DNA of 64,000 bases from Nereocystis luetkeana (GCA_031213475.1 JARUPZ010000018.1:1736001-1800000), one strand, 5' to 3'; shown: positions 41,491 to 53,240, numbered from the stretch's first letter. Program-made: numbers and translations. The notes: generated by a model from the letters alone, not told the origin.

Positions 41491-43342
41491 TGTAAAATGC
41501 CAGCCCCACTGGCGCAGGGGTCGTACCCTACTATGATACTATCATAATAATACGTGATCCTGCTGTATGTAGTAATAGTACGAGTATACTGTAGTACGAA
41601 GTAAGGCACTATATATATACTCGTAATCGGAAGTAGTCTTGTGGAGACCAACAACACAACAACTACAACCACATACATACGTACAACGGGTTTCTGTTTT
41701 ACATCACACACACTGGTATACAGATATAGTAATATAGTGCAGCATTATTAGGAGAGCAGCAGAAGAAGCAGCAGTATAACAAGCAGTACCAGTACGTAGT
41801 CCAGCAGCAGCACTTATTAATAGTATTAATGAGTACAAGGTACCTGGTATTAAATACCAGGTACACAGCAGTAGTAGTATTAATAGTAACTCGAACACAT
41901 ACATTATGTCAATTATGAATGTACATAATTAAAAGTGGTGGTTCATACAAGACACACGCGTCCGTCATCGGCCGCGACGTCCCGCTTCGAAGTCAGAACT
42001 CAGAACACACGACAACGCAGCAATCGTTCATAGTCATACATCCTCTCAGCGTGCATCGTATGTATCTCTCCCCCCACAAACGGGCGATAACAGCGCCACG
42101 AACTCGTCCCCCTAGTTATTTTACCAGGTCAAACCCGCCTCACTAATTTCTCAGAAATTGTTCCAGGATAATAAAGTACGTACGTACCCACCTGGCACCA
42201 GATGCGTAAAGTACACACCTGGTATGATACGCGTCGTGAAGAAGAGGGTTGGTATGTTTGAAAAAATATACCGAGGACAGAGTGGTAGAAAAAACGGGGG
42301 GAAAAAAAAGGGGAAAAAAAAAACAAAAACAGAAGGGGTGTGTCGGGGGGATAATGCTATGGTAGGGGACCGGTCTTTTTTGTAAAGACGCGTCAAGGCA
42401 TTTTACCTCCTTATTATATTGTTTATAGAATAATGAAGCGGACAGTCAGTGCGTCAAACCCCGGTCTCCAAGCATCTTGTGCCAGTCATTGCAAGAGGGG
42501 TTTCGGGCTATCTCTGATTGGTCCAAATGTCGATGCTCGAACTTTTGGCTCAAGCAAAACGAAACAAAAAAAAAGCAAGAAGCAAGCCTCCGTGCGGTGG
42601 GTAGCGGGAAATCGCAACTCGGCAAAAGGGAAAAGAAAAAGAAACAAGGGATCCCCCGCATTCGGGGCGCGGCACAAATCAGCATCTGGAGCCTCGGGTA
42701 ATGGGGCACGCGTGAGCAAGCCTTTGCCATCATGTGGGGGCGCAAAGGAACCGTGAGGGAGCCCGAGAGGTGAGTCGGATGACCTGGTTCTGTGTCATCA
42801 TCACTCTCTAGCTCTCTAGGTCAAAAGCGTGGCAAGTAGAACAAAACGAGACTCGTCAGAATCTGGTATTTTTTGGTTGATGAGAGAAGCCATTCTGTGC
42901 AGCAATCTATCAGTTCAATAGCAGCAAAATGGTAAGGAGAAAGAGAAAGAGAGAGACAGCAACCCGATCTCTGATGTAGAAGGGCACAGGGGTCCTTGCG
43001 TCCACCAGCACCGCAGCCTCACTGATTTCGTGGCGTCACGGGTTCCAATATGTCGGGCTAGTCTCGTTCACCCAAAACGAGAATAGGACACCCCTTTTCT
43101 CCTGTCTCATCTTGATCACGATGAAACGCTCATCAACGATAATATACCCTGGTATAAAATAAGTAGAGTTTTAGTCTCACCGGACTCACGACCAGACGGA
43201 ATTGCAACCGCCTCCCCCGCGTACCCCCAGGGGGCAGCAGCAACAGCAGGAGCAGCGAGAGCGTTGCAGCTCGGACACTCCCGTTAGAATAGCAGCACAG
43301 GACGCCGCAGAAGGAGCTCGTCATCGCTGCATCTCTCGGAGG
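41491..43342. other. Gene-poor interval upstream of the EF-SAM-FN3 gene
   Basis: TACCTGGTATTAAATACCAG (41838) and related words occur, with TATTAATA words at 41815-41885. A Lys-rich plus-strand frame (42433-42756) is due to an A-rich stretch and is not called. The promoter of the following gene should lie here, but no element is recognisable. Confidence 0.4.
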
Positions 43343-44542
43343 ATGTACGTAGTGTCGCCCGTCGACTCGAGGCTAAACTACTCGTCGTCGGAATCTACTA
43401 CTTCTACTGCTGTCGAATCGGGTGTTTCTGCTGCTGCGGAGCTCGAGAACACCAACTACAACTCCGAGGGAGCAGGGGAAGTGGCTCGAGTTGGGGGAGC
43501 AGGAGGAAGCGGCGGCAGGGGCAGCGGCAGCAGGGCTATAATGAGGAGGTGGTCGTCCCGGCGCCTGGAGCAGAAGATGGCGGCGAGGGAGTCACCAGCG
43601 CGCAGCGATAGTCACGGCGGCCTCGGCGGCGGCTCACCGCACCGACTCCACCCTCGCCTTGGTGGGAAGGGAGCACTATCAAAGACCACAGCACTAGCAG
43701 CAGCAGCAGCACCGCCACCAGCACCACCAGGAGCAGGAGCAGCAGCTACAGAAGCAGCGACGACTGCGGAGGTGGTAATGCCTCAGCTCGCACGCCGCCT
43801 CGGACGGCCCAGGTCTTTCCCGCACGCCTCAGGCGTCGTCAACCGGACGACAGCCAGATGCGCCTCGGCCTCGGCCTCCGGCTCCGACTCTCCCGCTCTC
43901 GGCTTGTCGGCAGCCGATTCGTCGTCGTCGTCACCGTCGCTATCACCGTCTCCTTCTCCCTCGTATCCGTCTCCCGCGATGTGCTCGTACTCCTTGCTGG
44001 ACGCTAACCCTCAACACGCCGTTGCCTCGATGCTTCTTAATGAGGGTGGTGGCGGCGGCGCATGTGGTGAGTTCGTCCGGGGTGTAGGTGTTGGTGGCGG
44101 GGTGGGGGTGGCGGGGGGATGCTGCGCCTTCGAAATGCAACAGCAGCAGGAGGTGCCGGCGTCGCCGACATCCTCCGTCTCGTCGGACACCACCACCACC
44201 ACCGCGCCTGGGTGGGCCGAGCGAGCGGGGCTGACGGGCGGAGTGACAGCCGCCTGCACAGTTGCGAGCCCTCTTGGGAGAGAGTCCACGATCGGGGGCG
44301 CGGCGAAGGGTGACCGTGAGGTGCCTCGGTTTCTCCGCCCCGTTATCTTGCTTCTGACGCTGTCGTTGTTGGCCATCGTCGGCACGAGCGTGATGAGAAG
44401 GAGGGGGGGGAGAGGGGTGATGTTCGGGCCTGCTGTGCAGGCTGCCGGGGGCGTGCAGCTGCCGGAGGAAGTGGTGAATGATATTTTCGACCGAGCGGAT
44501 AAGGATCGGGACGGGGTTATCGCGGGCGAGGAGATTCGGCAT
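43343..44542 (+). CDS. EF-SAM-FN3 gene exon 1
   Basis: The ATG at 43343 is the first in this frame, although the frame is open upstream to about 43202, so an earlier exon cannot be excluded. The exon carries the low-complexity N-terminus, the first membrane segment and the first EF-hand with D-x-D-x-D spacing (DKDRDG). It ends GGCAT|GTGAGT in phase 0. Confidence 0.65.
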
Positions 44543-44928
44543 GTGAGTGGGCGATGTATTTACCTGCTGTGCAGAGTGGTACTCTGCGCGGTGTGGTCTC
44601 GTAACCGCGAACGGATGTGCTTTGTTGCATCGTACGACCACAGACATGTACTACCCCAGTTTCACCCTGGGTTATATTCTTTCTCACTGCTGTGACTTTC
44701 GCTTGCTTTCTTTCCTTGTTTTTTTCATGTTTGCTTCCTGTCTCTGGCTCTTGCCTTGTTGCTCTCTTGTTTTCTCGCTTGCCTGGTTTTCTTGATGAGA
44801 CTGCTGCAACAGGCTGCAGATACCAGGTGCACACCGGTACTCCTTCGATTGCTTGTTTTCTTGCTGACACATTTTTTATTATACAGCAGTACGTACTGCT
44901 TGTACTTGTGTTATATCATACCAGGTTT

Positions 44929-44969
<41 letters not shown>

Positions 44970-47900
44970 CTCACATTAACTCACAATTCAATGCAGTCCG
45001 TGGTCGCAGGACAGGCTCCAATAACTCTGGAGTGGAAGAAATACCTCAAGTAAAAACAGAGGCAAAAAACAAAAAACAAGCATACGCACTCCACCACTGC
45101 GGTACAAAGTACCAGGTACCAGTGGGAGGTACGTATGATACCTGGTTTTTTACGCTTTGCCTGGTAGAGTACCTTGAATTCGATGCGTGTCGGATGGCCC
45201 GTCACAGCAACTTCGGTTCCTTTTACAGCTGTTGGCTGACTGATTTGTGATCGATTTGGTCTTTCGCTCGCTCAATGTTGGGCACCGCGGCACCGCCGTA
45301 TGGCTGTATACTGTATACAGCCCTGCTGCAGTCTTGCTGCTTTTATTAGTCTATCAACTCTTTTAGCACCGCAGTCTCGTTTTGGGGATAATTGGGAGAA
45401 AAATACTTGGAATTAGAGTGGATTGCCCCCAAAACGGGACTGGAGTTCTAAAGGGGTTAACTACCTGGTATTTAATACCTGGTACCCCTGGTACTTCTGT
45501 AAACCCTCTGAAACTTCAGAGAAGAAACTTGACAAAAAAAACGACTATGTAAACAACGGCCACTTGGTGATTGGAGGTTGGAGGATGATACAAATCGATC
45601 GGTGTCCGGTGGTCTGGTGGTAGTTACTTGGTGCAAAGTGCGGCTCTCACACGTAGCTATGGTTGATAACGTGTTTGGTCGCTACGAGTACCAAAGGGGC
45701 CCAACAAAAGATAGACGCAGCGATCATGGCTATATACGGCTGTAGGTGATGTCCGGTGCTTCTACAAAGTACAAAGTGCCAGGTAGTCCTACTACTGAGC
45801 AAATATCTCGGATTACCGCATTTTAGGGTCTTTTTATAAGAACCGCAGTCCCGTTTTCGGGACAAGCCACCCAATTTTGAAGTAGTTTGTCCCCAAAATG
45901 GGACTGCGGTTCTAAAGGGGTTAACTGGGCTCTTTTTTCCCCGTTGCGCGGAAATTCCCCGAAAACGCGAAAAAAAATGCGGTGGATCCTACTATTAATA
46001 GTGATATAATTGTTAATATTAATAGTAGTGGCTTCTCTTTGTTTTTTCATGTTTTTTCCCCACCCATCCACCCACCCTCCTCAGCTCGTCGAGGGTGCCG
46101 CGGATTCCTCCCAAGGCGCCTCCCAAGACGACGCGTCTGGGATCAATGCTCGCATGAAGAGCATCATGAAGAACCTCGACAGGAACGACGACGACGCCCT
46201 CTCTCGGGCAGACGTCACGACCTCCTGGAATCGGCAGGGTGAGAGCGGAGCGGCAGTATATAGTCATGTAACGTCACGGGGGAACATACTATTAATCAGA
46301 ACCAAATATATTTGTGTTAAAATACGGAGACACATGGGTTTTAGGTCCTTCGCGGGTTTTGATTAGTGTTACCGGGGACCATAGTAAATAGGACCAATTT
46401 TTGTTTTTACGGGGGGCCATAGTAAATAGAATCAAATATTGTTAGTAAATATAGGTCAATACATGGGTTTTTGTGTGTACCGTAGGTCCTATTTACTCAA
46501 GTCCCCCGTAATCGTAAAAATATGGATACCTTAAGTCATACCAGGTATGTACTATGGTCCCCCGCAAATATACACCCGTGAGTATGTATTTGTTGACCCC
46601 GCTTCGACAAAATGGTTGATGTTCCACACTGATTCCTCATTATTTATTGACTCCTATATTGATTCCTCGTTATTTATTCGTTCTGAGGAAAACCCCCAGG
46701 CGGTCGGGGGTCGGGGGTTCGGGGGTTTTCACCGTTTTTCGGACTGCAGTCCCGTTTTGGGGACAAACTACTCATAATTTGAGTGGTTTTGTCCCCCAAA
46801 ACGGGATTGCAACTCAAAGAGGGTTAAATGTCCAAGCACAATTCCACCATTTTGTACGTGGGAGCTGGGATAAAAGGTTTGTACAGCCATCTGGAGCGGG
46901 AGGGCGGTTCGGCGGGGTGGAATTTTCTTATTTCCGTGTCACAGGTACCATGTACCTGGTACCTGGTATGTATTTAGCAGCCTCGAAGTCGATCGGTCCC
47001 ATCGCGTCGCGTTGCATGCGGATCGCGTGCTGCGGGGTTGCAAGACCGGTGCGACTGGTGTGTGATGGCCCCATGGCCTCCCGTTTGTTTTTCATCCGGC
47101 TGAACATGGGCATGTGTATGGGTGTGGTTCGTGTCATACCGCGAGGCGATGCGGGACGGGGCGGCGGAGGTTTTGAAATGGCCGAAGACTGAAAACTCTC
47201 AATGATACCGCCGGGGAGGGATGGAGCGCGGTGGGGTAGGGTGGGGTGGGGTGGCGTGGGGTAGGGTTAGCAACGTTGTCGCAAACGGTATGGTCTTCGC
47301 AGGGGATGATGTTTTCGCCGTCGAACGAGCAATAGCGGTAAAATCGTGGGAAAACCGCCTGCTATTATTTTGGGGAGGTTGCTCTCTGTAGCGGCTGGTG
47401 ATGGTGGTGGTAGTGGTAGTGGTGGTGGTGGTGGTGGTGGTGTAGCTCTCGCGCCGATTACCAATAGGCGCATCAAAACCTACGGCCCATTTATCCCACT
47501 CGCATCCGCTATGACATCACAGCAGACGTTCGTAGTGTAGTAGACACATAACCAGAACATACCATATCGTAATGTGTGATACAAACAGTATCTTGTATAC
47601 AAGCTGGTACTTGAGCTGCTATTTGATGTAAATCAGTACGCGTATATTCTGAAGACGTTGAGCATGACAGGACGACCTGTATTTTCCTGTTCGCTTTTGC
47701 CTCAGGGATGCTGCTGACAGCGGAAGAAGTGGCGCAGTGGGTCCGACACGCCGTACAGCTGCCCCAGGACGTGGCCGACGCCTTTTTGCGTAACGCAGTC
47801 ACGGGATACGACTTTCACGAGCTCACGCAGAACCAGGTATGCATACGCGAGGGGGGGGGGCACGGGGTGTATTGATAGCATGTACTAGGTAAATACAACG

Positions 47901-49816
47901 ACGCGTTTTCTGCTCCTGTTTTTTGTCCCATTCAGAAAATCGCACCCATGTGTTCGGACAAACTATGTCAGGTACATGGAATGGAGGTTGATTTGTGTTT
48001 GCAGTAGGAGGAGGGTTAGCATCCTTGAGCGGTAAAAATTGTAGGATCCCCTCCTTGCATTTACAAACCCGGTGTGTTTTCGGAGTTTACTGCTGCTGCT
48101 GCTGCTGCTGGCGTTTTTTTCGACCCTGGTATCGATCGACACCGGTTGCTACTTTGGTAGTATTGATGGCACATGGCGCCTAGATGTGCGAGGCAACCTG
48201 TTTTTCCGTAGTGGGAGTACCTGGGTATGCGGTTTGGTGTAACCCCGCAGACTGTTTATATGAGGCAACCTTGCGCACGTATTTCATAGCGAGGAGCTTA
48301 CACACTCAGGAGCTAACACACTCAGGGCGTGAAACTTGGTGGGGTGATTGCTGCTTGGTGTATTCACCGTGGAGCTTGGGGGGGTAAACAAAAAAATGCT
48401 TGGTGTACGTACTTCGTATCACCGTGAAACATGGCGGGGGGGGGGGGTGGTGAGATTCGCTTTTGGTTTTATTTTTACTCAAGAAATAGTTTGTAGTCCC
48501 GTGCACATGTAAACGTTGCTTTCGTCCGCCCCCACACTTCACTACCTCAGGGTGCTCTGCTGGAAAAAGACCTCGGAATCACGCGACCGGCCTTCCGGAG
48601 GCGCCTGACCCAAAGCATGCTGTGGAAGCTGTGGAAGATGGGCGAGGAGCCGTCGGCACCCGCCGCTCTGCGAGCCTCGGACGCGTACTGCGGAGCCGTC
48701 TCCCTTAGGTGGGACGGCCCGAGCGAGAGCAACGTTAGCTTTCCGGTGCACAAGTTCGTGCTCCGACGAGCCGCACTGGGGCAGAGGGGGGGCGGGGGGG
48801 AGGTGGTGAAGGACTGGGTGACGGTGATGGACGGAGCGAGCGCGGGGTTTCTGGACACCGGGCTGCAGTCCGGGGAGTCGTATCGTTTCAACCTGCAGGC
48901 TTGGAACGCGATTGGCCACAGCAGCTCCGTAGAGATCGATGTGCCCGTCGCTAGTAAAGGCTGCATGCCCTGGAGTTCGTACTTGGGAGGGGGGGCAGGG
49001 GAAGAGCAGTCTCTCGCCGACCTGCTCGCGGCGCTGACCGCACTGGCCGCCGCGGCGCTCGGGTTCCGCGTGCTGGGCGGCCGTAGGCGAGGAGAGGCCG
49101 CCGCCGCAGCGTTTCCCGTAGTTACAGGCACAATGAACGAGAATGGCAATCGCGGGGGGGGAGGTGGAGGGGCAGGGGGGCGGCGGCGGCGGCCCGACTC
49201 TCTCCCGCCAGCGAAGCCGGCGAACCCGGTCGCAGTGCCCTTGTCCTCCCAAAGCGAGGGAGACAGCGAGGGTCACCACACGGGAGGGGGGGGGGGGGTC
49301 GCCGGTGTCGGCGTCGAGTAACGGGGGAAGCTGGTCCGACAGAGAAAAGAGCGACCTGCGTAAAAGGCCGTCGATGTTGCGAATGGCGACCCGCGGGCAG
49401 AAGCAGAGGATGAAGCGAGCTAGCAGCGAGGTCATGCCGGGGACGTCGACGGCAGGGGCGGGGGCTGGGGCTGGGGCCGGGCGATCGTCGCCGCTGGGGA
49501 ATGGAAGCTTTCGGGAGTCGGGTAGGGCGGACGCGAAGCAGCACGCCCTCGCTATCGAGAGCATGCGCAAGGAGGCGGCGAAGAGGCTCATGCCTCGGCG
49601 GAGCTCCTCTCGAGATGACAAGGAGGTCTGCAGAGTGTGCCGGAGAGAGTGGAGATGGTGAGCGGAGGGAGTGGTTGCTCTTTTTTTTCTTCCGTTGTTT
49701 GGATGGCCCATCGTTCGGAGTTTGTTTTCCTGGCAGCTATGCTAGCTAGCCTGGGGGGATTGAGGGATGGTTGTGTATTTTATAGGGAGATGGTCCGAAA
49801 CAGACCAAAGGGTACC

Positions 49817-49889
<73 letters not shown>

Positions 49890-50692
49890 CTGTGTTTCTG
49901 CTGGAACCGATTTCGCGTTTGCTGTTTTGAGAGCGTTCGCGAGTTGACGACCACGCACCATGCCAGTGGAGTGCATGTTGGCCTTTCGATCGCCGAGCGA
50001 AGAAGCCTCGCTTTCGTGTGCCATGCGATTCGATACCGTTTTCGTGTGCCCGAAGGCGGAAAATAAATAATTACCTCTATTTCCAGTACGAATTGATTGA
50101 ATTATAATACCATATAATACCGCACGGTACAATACCATACCTAACCATGCCATACCATATCATACCGTACCATACCATGCCATGCCATATCATACCATAC
50201 CATGCTATACCATGCCACTACCTAACCATGCCATACCATATCATACCATGCCCATACCATGCTATACCATGCCACTGCTGCTGTCTTGTCCTGTCTTGTA
50301 CAAATCGTCTTGAATCGCAAGACCTCTCACCTTATCCTACCTTGTGCGGCGTGAGAAGATGCACTGCTTCGCTCACCACCACCTTTTTTACTTGCCAGCG
50401 CCCTTTTCCCTGTTTTAATTGTCGTCGTCCTGTTTTCTTTCCTCTCGTTTCCTTTGTTCCTGTTTCGTTGTGTCTTGCTTCTTTTTTCTTTCTTTTTTTC
50501 TCGTGGCGTCTTCTCCGGGGGGACAGGTATCGACCCGGGAAGCACACGTGCGGCATGTGCCACGAGCAATTTTGCGACCGCAAAGACTGCGGAGTAGCTT
50601 CTCATTCTTTCGGGGCGTGTCCCGTCGGAGGAACGTGTATGTGTAGCGCGTGTCTTGTTGACTGCCGACGCGCCGCGTCTTTCGATCGGTGA
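43343..50692 (+). CDS. Membrane protein with EF-hands, SAM, FN3 and FYVE-like finger
   Basis: Five exons: 43343-44542, 46085-46238, 47706-47836, 48551-49658 and 50527-50692, about 920 codons. All borders are GT..AG, and phases are 0, 1, 0 and 2. Order of parts: Ser/Ala/Gly-rich N-terminus; membrane segment RPVILLLTLSLLAIVGTSV (~residue 333); EF-hand FDRADKDRDGVIAGEEI and a second EF-like helix-loop NLDRNDDDALSRADV; SAM domain split between exons 3 and 4 (TAEEVAQWVRHAVQL ... LLEKDLGITRPAFRRRLTQS); FN3 domain (VSLRWDGPS ... GLQSGESYRFNLQAWNAIGHS); second membrane segment LLAALTALAAAALGFRVLGG; basic region; C-terminal finger (VCRVCRREWRW, GKHTCGMCHEQFC). EF-SAM-membrane order recalls the calcium sensor STIM; FN3 and FYVE-like parts are additions. 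The 13-G run at 49286-49298 breaks the frame by one register, possibly a sequence error. Calcium or lipid signalling is an inference. Confidence 0.75.
44930..44969. repeat. (GTT)n microsatellite
   Basis: About thirteen GTT units in intron 1. Confidence 0.9.
45353..45462. repeat. Foldback element P, copy 2
   Basis: The arms CGCAGTCTCGTTTTGGGGAT and the CCCCCAAAACGGGACTGGAG complement are present, ending AAAGGGGTTAA. It is more diverged than the other copies, with a loop of ~30 bases. Confidence 0.75.
45826..45923. repeat. Foldback element P, copy 3
   Basis: The inverted arms are AAGAACCGCAGTCCCGTTTT and its near-complement ending GACTGCGGTTCTAAAGGGGT, followed by TAA. This is the best-preserved arm pair. 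Confidence 0.85.
46085..46238 (+). CDS. EF-SAM-FN3 gene exon 2
   Basis: It follows a CCTCCTCAG acceptor. The peptide LVEGAADSSQ ... MKSIMKNLDRNDDDALSRAD contains the second EF-hand-like loop. It ends G|GTGAGA in phase 1. Confidence 0.75.
46370..46515. repeat. Foldback element Q, copy 1
   Basis: It begins CCGGGGACCATAGTAAATAG, has an internal partial repeat GGGGGCCATAGTAAATAG (46407), and ends with an inverted counterpart GGTCCTATTTACTCAAGTCC CCCGTAAT. It is related to 57817-57930. Confidence 0.65.
46735..46828. repeat. Foldback element P, copy 4
   Basis: GGACTGCAGTCCCGTTTTGG, GGACAAACTACTC and complementary GAGTGGTTTTGTCCCCCAAA, ACGGGATTGCA, ending AGAGGGTTAAA. Confidence 0.8.
47397..47442. 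repeat. (GGT)n microsatellite
   Basis: An interrupted run of GGT/AGT units in intron 2 of the EF-SAM-FN3 gene. Confidence 0.85.
47706..47836 (+). CDS. EF-SAM-FN3 gene exon 3 (first half of SAM)
   Basis: The acceptor is TTTGCCTCAG and the donor CAG|GTATGC. The peptide LTAEEVAQWVRHAVQLPQDV ... FLRNAVTGYDFHELTQ matches the W-x-x, L-x-x-Y/F and G-x-x-L pattern of the first three SAM helices. Confidence 0.8.
48089..48112. repeat. (CTG)n microsatellite
   Basis: Seven CTG units in intron 3 of the EF-SAM-FN3 gene. Confidence 0.85.
48551..49658 (+). CDS. EF-SAM-FN3 gene exon 4 (rest of SAM, FN3, membrane segment)
   Basis: The acceptor is ACTACCTCAG and the donor TG|GTGAGC. It completes SAM (LLEKDLGITRPAF), then FN3 (Trp at LRWDG, Tyr at GESYRF, Asn-x-x-Gly at AWNAIGHS), then LLAALTALAAAALGFRVLGG. 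Beyond the 13-G tract the reading register changes to the frame carrying SDREKSDLRKRPSML and EVCRVCRREWRW, which alone splices correctly to exon 5. Confidence 0.7.
49822..49887. repeat. (GA)n microsatellite
   Basis: About 33 GA units in intron 4 of the EF-SAM-FN3 gene. Arg-Glu and Ser-Leu open frames across it are repeat artefacts. Confidence 0.95.
50105..50275. repeat. Minisatellite of CATACCATG-type units
   Basis: About 170 bases of ACCATGCCAT, ACCATATCAT and ACCGTACC variants, a 5-base (ATACC/ATGCC) periodic repeat in intron 4 of the EF-SAM-FN3 gene. Confidence 0.85.
50527..50692 (+). CDS. EF-SAM-FN3 gene exon 5 (FYVE-like finger, stop)
   Basis: The acceptor is GGGGACAG. Joined to exon 4 it gives a cysteine array CxxC ... 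HTCGMC ... FC ... DC ... CMCSAC with RPGKHTC in the place of the FYVE R(R/K)HHC motif. The stop is TGA at 50690. It is FYVE-like rather than a canonical FYVE, and PHD-like is an alternative. Confidence 0.65.
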
Positions 50693-52562
50693 ACACAAGA
50701 AAAAACAGCAAGACAGCGAGCGCATGCGCGAAGGCGGCGGCGTATAGTCTAGTGTCATATCATACGAGTATGGTTGTAGCGGAGGCGAGACACAAGCCAG
50801 GCGGGGGGAGGTCCAGGATGTTTTATTTTATAGCTTTATTTTGTGTTGTTCAAAAACTTTTGTGGCGTCGGGTGGGTGGGTGGGTGGGTGGGTGGGTGGG
50901 TGGGTGTTTTTTTGTTTTTTCAATAGGGGGGGAGGGGCAAGCAGTGTAGCATGTTCCTGTGTGTTTGCCTAAAACGATGGCGGGGAGGGGGGGGGTGTGG
51001 GTTGTTTACCCACGTGGAAATGCCGAAGCAGGCGTTCTTCCTCGAACCGTTTTAGTTGTATTTTTGTTCTGCTTTTTTCTGTCTTGACGGGAGGGACACT
51101 ATTTGTGTCTTGTCTTTTTGACGTCGCGGATGTTTCAGGTGCAATTTCGTTTACTGCGGCATGTGACGTGGCGCTCGCTTGAAGCGAATCGCACGCTTAA
51201 ACAGAGCCGGTTCATGTGTGTATTTTTTATTTTACATCGATCTGCTGATGGGTCGTTCACGATTTGATGGGTTTCTTTTCTTACGGGAAAAGTCTCGGCG
51301 ACGCCCCGAAACTATTATCCGCGTCGGCAAAAACGTGCGACCTTGGTCGGTCACCGTCTGTCGGTATTTTGGCGTTTTTTACAGCAGTGGTGGTGTTTTT
51401 TTGTTCTTGTCTTTTTTTATGGGACGGAAGATGCGGGAGGGGAGCCTCTCTGGCATCACTTGTCTCAGCTCGTCGGGGTGATTTCCGATATTTCCGTCAG
51501 TGGTACACCTGCAGCGATGTTAAAGAGGTATTGTGTTTACGCCTCCAGCCTGTTATCTCGTTTGCTATTAATAGCTGCTGTTGCTTTTATACAGGTAGGT
51601 GTATGAAACATAAAAATGAATCGCGGCGGGAATGGCGGCGGCGGCTGTACGCAACGAACTTGTGTCTATAGCTCTCTACCGTAGCTCCAGCATTATTTTC
51701 CCCCTCGTTTTTTTTTTCAAGTACGGTGAGCAGGAGTGGAGTGGTTTGGCGGCTCGTGAACGCCGCGTTTCCGGAAGAACGACTCGTCGTGTGGCTGTTG
51801 TCGCGATTTCCCTTCACCCGCTCGGCTGAACGCGTATGCGTGCAGCCGTTGCGGATTCAGACTAGTCAAGAGTGCGGTGCGTAATTTGCCCGCGTGACGG
51901 TCTCGAGGTTTCGGTTTGCGATGGCCAGTGTCGGTGTCGCCCCGTCTCCGTTGTGTGTAATACAACGTTTTTTGTCCGGTGACTTGAGAATGACGGATTT
52001 TTTGTTGTCCTGACTTTTGAGTCTGTCACAACTAGGCGGGTTGACAAGATCAGCACTATTATTTTACAACCCGGGGGCCCAACCGTCCTGGCCCCGGCGT
52101 GGCACGCAGGGAAGCGCTGAGTTGAGACGGTGATTCATCTTTGTTTTGTTCCAATGCCGTCCAAGCAAGCAATGACAAGTCAGCGATGATGAGGGCGCCT
52201 ACTTTTTTGCTTCGTTTTTCCTAGGTACCCGGCTATTCTTGTATGACCTTTGCTTACACCCGCCCTGGTTGTCTGTTCTGTCCGATGAGTCGCTGTTGTA
52301 CGTAGCTTGGACTGAAATATTTGACAAGAAGTAACGCTGTTTCGTCATTTCCTTACCCTTCCAGACACATTTTGTTTTTGTTCCCAAACGCCCCGCACGT
52401 GAAGAGGCAAGAGCGAAAAGCACCACAGCTCTCCCTTGGGGAAAACATTCGCATAGCAGTAGCAGCAGTTAATCGGCAAACGAGGCACTCTATCCGCCAA
52501 ACACACAAAATACATGACAAACCACAAACCGGTCACGGCGCTACCCGAGCAAGCAACCACTA
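50693..52562. other. Intergenic region between convergent genes
   Basis: The plus-strand EF-SAM-FN3 gene and the minus-strand coiled-coil gene end facing each other across this interval. It contains a (GGGT)n tract and T-rich stretches, but no exon was found. Confidence 0.5.
50870..50908. repeat. (GGGT)n microsatellite
   Basis: About nine GGGT units, G-quadruplex-capable. Confidence 0.9.
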
Positions 52563-53240
52563 TCATCCCTTTCTTGGCACTGGGACGTACGGCTTACTCA
52601 ACGGCACCACCGGGCGCTTCCAAACAGGGGTCGCCGATATCCTCTCTCTCATTTTTTTGCTACCGGCAGCAGTACAAAGTCTTCCGCCCGATCCCGCGCT
52701 GGTGCCCGACGCGCTTGCGCCACCCGCCCCCCCGGGCGGCGACGTTGTTAGCGTCGGAGACCTTTCAGTCGGTGCGAGAATATTCCCGCCCGCTGCTGTT
52801 CCTACTGCTCCAACTGCTGCTGCTGCTGCTGCTCTAGCACCGTTGTTGTAATCGGCGCCGAAGTTACTACTGGTCCCGCTCCCGTCATCTTGCATGGCAG
52901 GCACGAAGCCCCTCGTCTGGCTCGTCTGCGACAAAATATGTCGGCTTAAAGCTCTTCTTTGGGCAACCTCAGCGGCGCGTAGGCGGTACTGGGTCTTCTG
53001 AATTCCTGGCTGTCCTCCTGCTCCATTTACCATTCCCTCCTCCCGCGCGAAGTGTCCGCCTCCTCCGCCTCCTCGTCCGGATTTCCCATGCTCGCTCTCA
53101 TCCTTGTCCTCCTCCTCCTCGTCGTCGTCGTCGTCTTCAGGCACTCGCCAACTTTGGCGTCGGCGACTATGTGCTCCAGGGGGGGACGCGGCTGACGGTG
53201 GACCCTTGTGGCTCCCTCCAGCGGTCTCGGAAACGGAACG
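52563..53240 (-). CDS. Coiled-coil gene exon 4 (stop)
   Basis: The acceptor GTTCACTCAG follows a long C/T tract. The exon has 225 codons and TGA. It opens RSVSETAGGSHKGPPSAASP and ends KPYVPVPRKG. Confidence 0.75.
   Translation of the reverse strand, partial: RSVSETAGGSHKGPPSAASPPGAHSRRRQSWRVPEDDDDDEEEEDKDESEHGKSGRGGGGGGHFAREEGMVNGAGGQPGIQKTQYRLRAAEVAQRRALSRHILSQTSQTRGFVPAMQDDGSGTSSNFGADYNNGARAAAAAAVGAVGTAAGGNILAPTERSPTLTTSPPGGAGGASASGTSAGSGGRLCTAAGSKKMRERISATPVWKRPVVPLSKPYVPVPRKG

Larger units (their letters stand above)
44543..46084. other. Intron 1 of the EF-SAM-FN3 gene
   Basis: It contains a (GTT)n microsatellite, several ACCTGGTA words (44820, 44920, 45110, 45138, 45465) and two foldback element P copies. 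No exon is seen within it. Confidence 0.6.

Noticed and set aside
42433..42756. Lys/Ser-rich 107-codon frame
   Set aside because: It is produced by an A-rich stretch, and the opposite strand is open too, with no motif.
49637..50153. Arg-Glu and Ser-Leu repeat proteins
   Set aside because: They are translations of the (GA)n microsatellite inside an intron.
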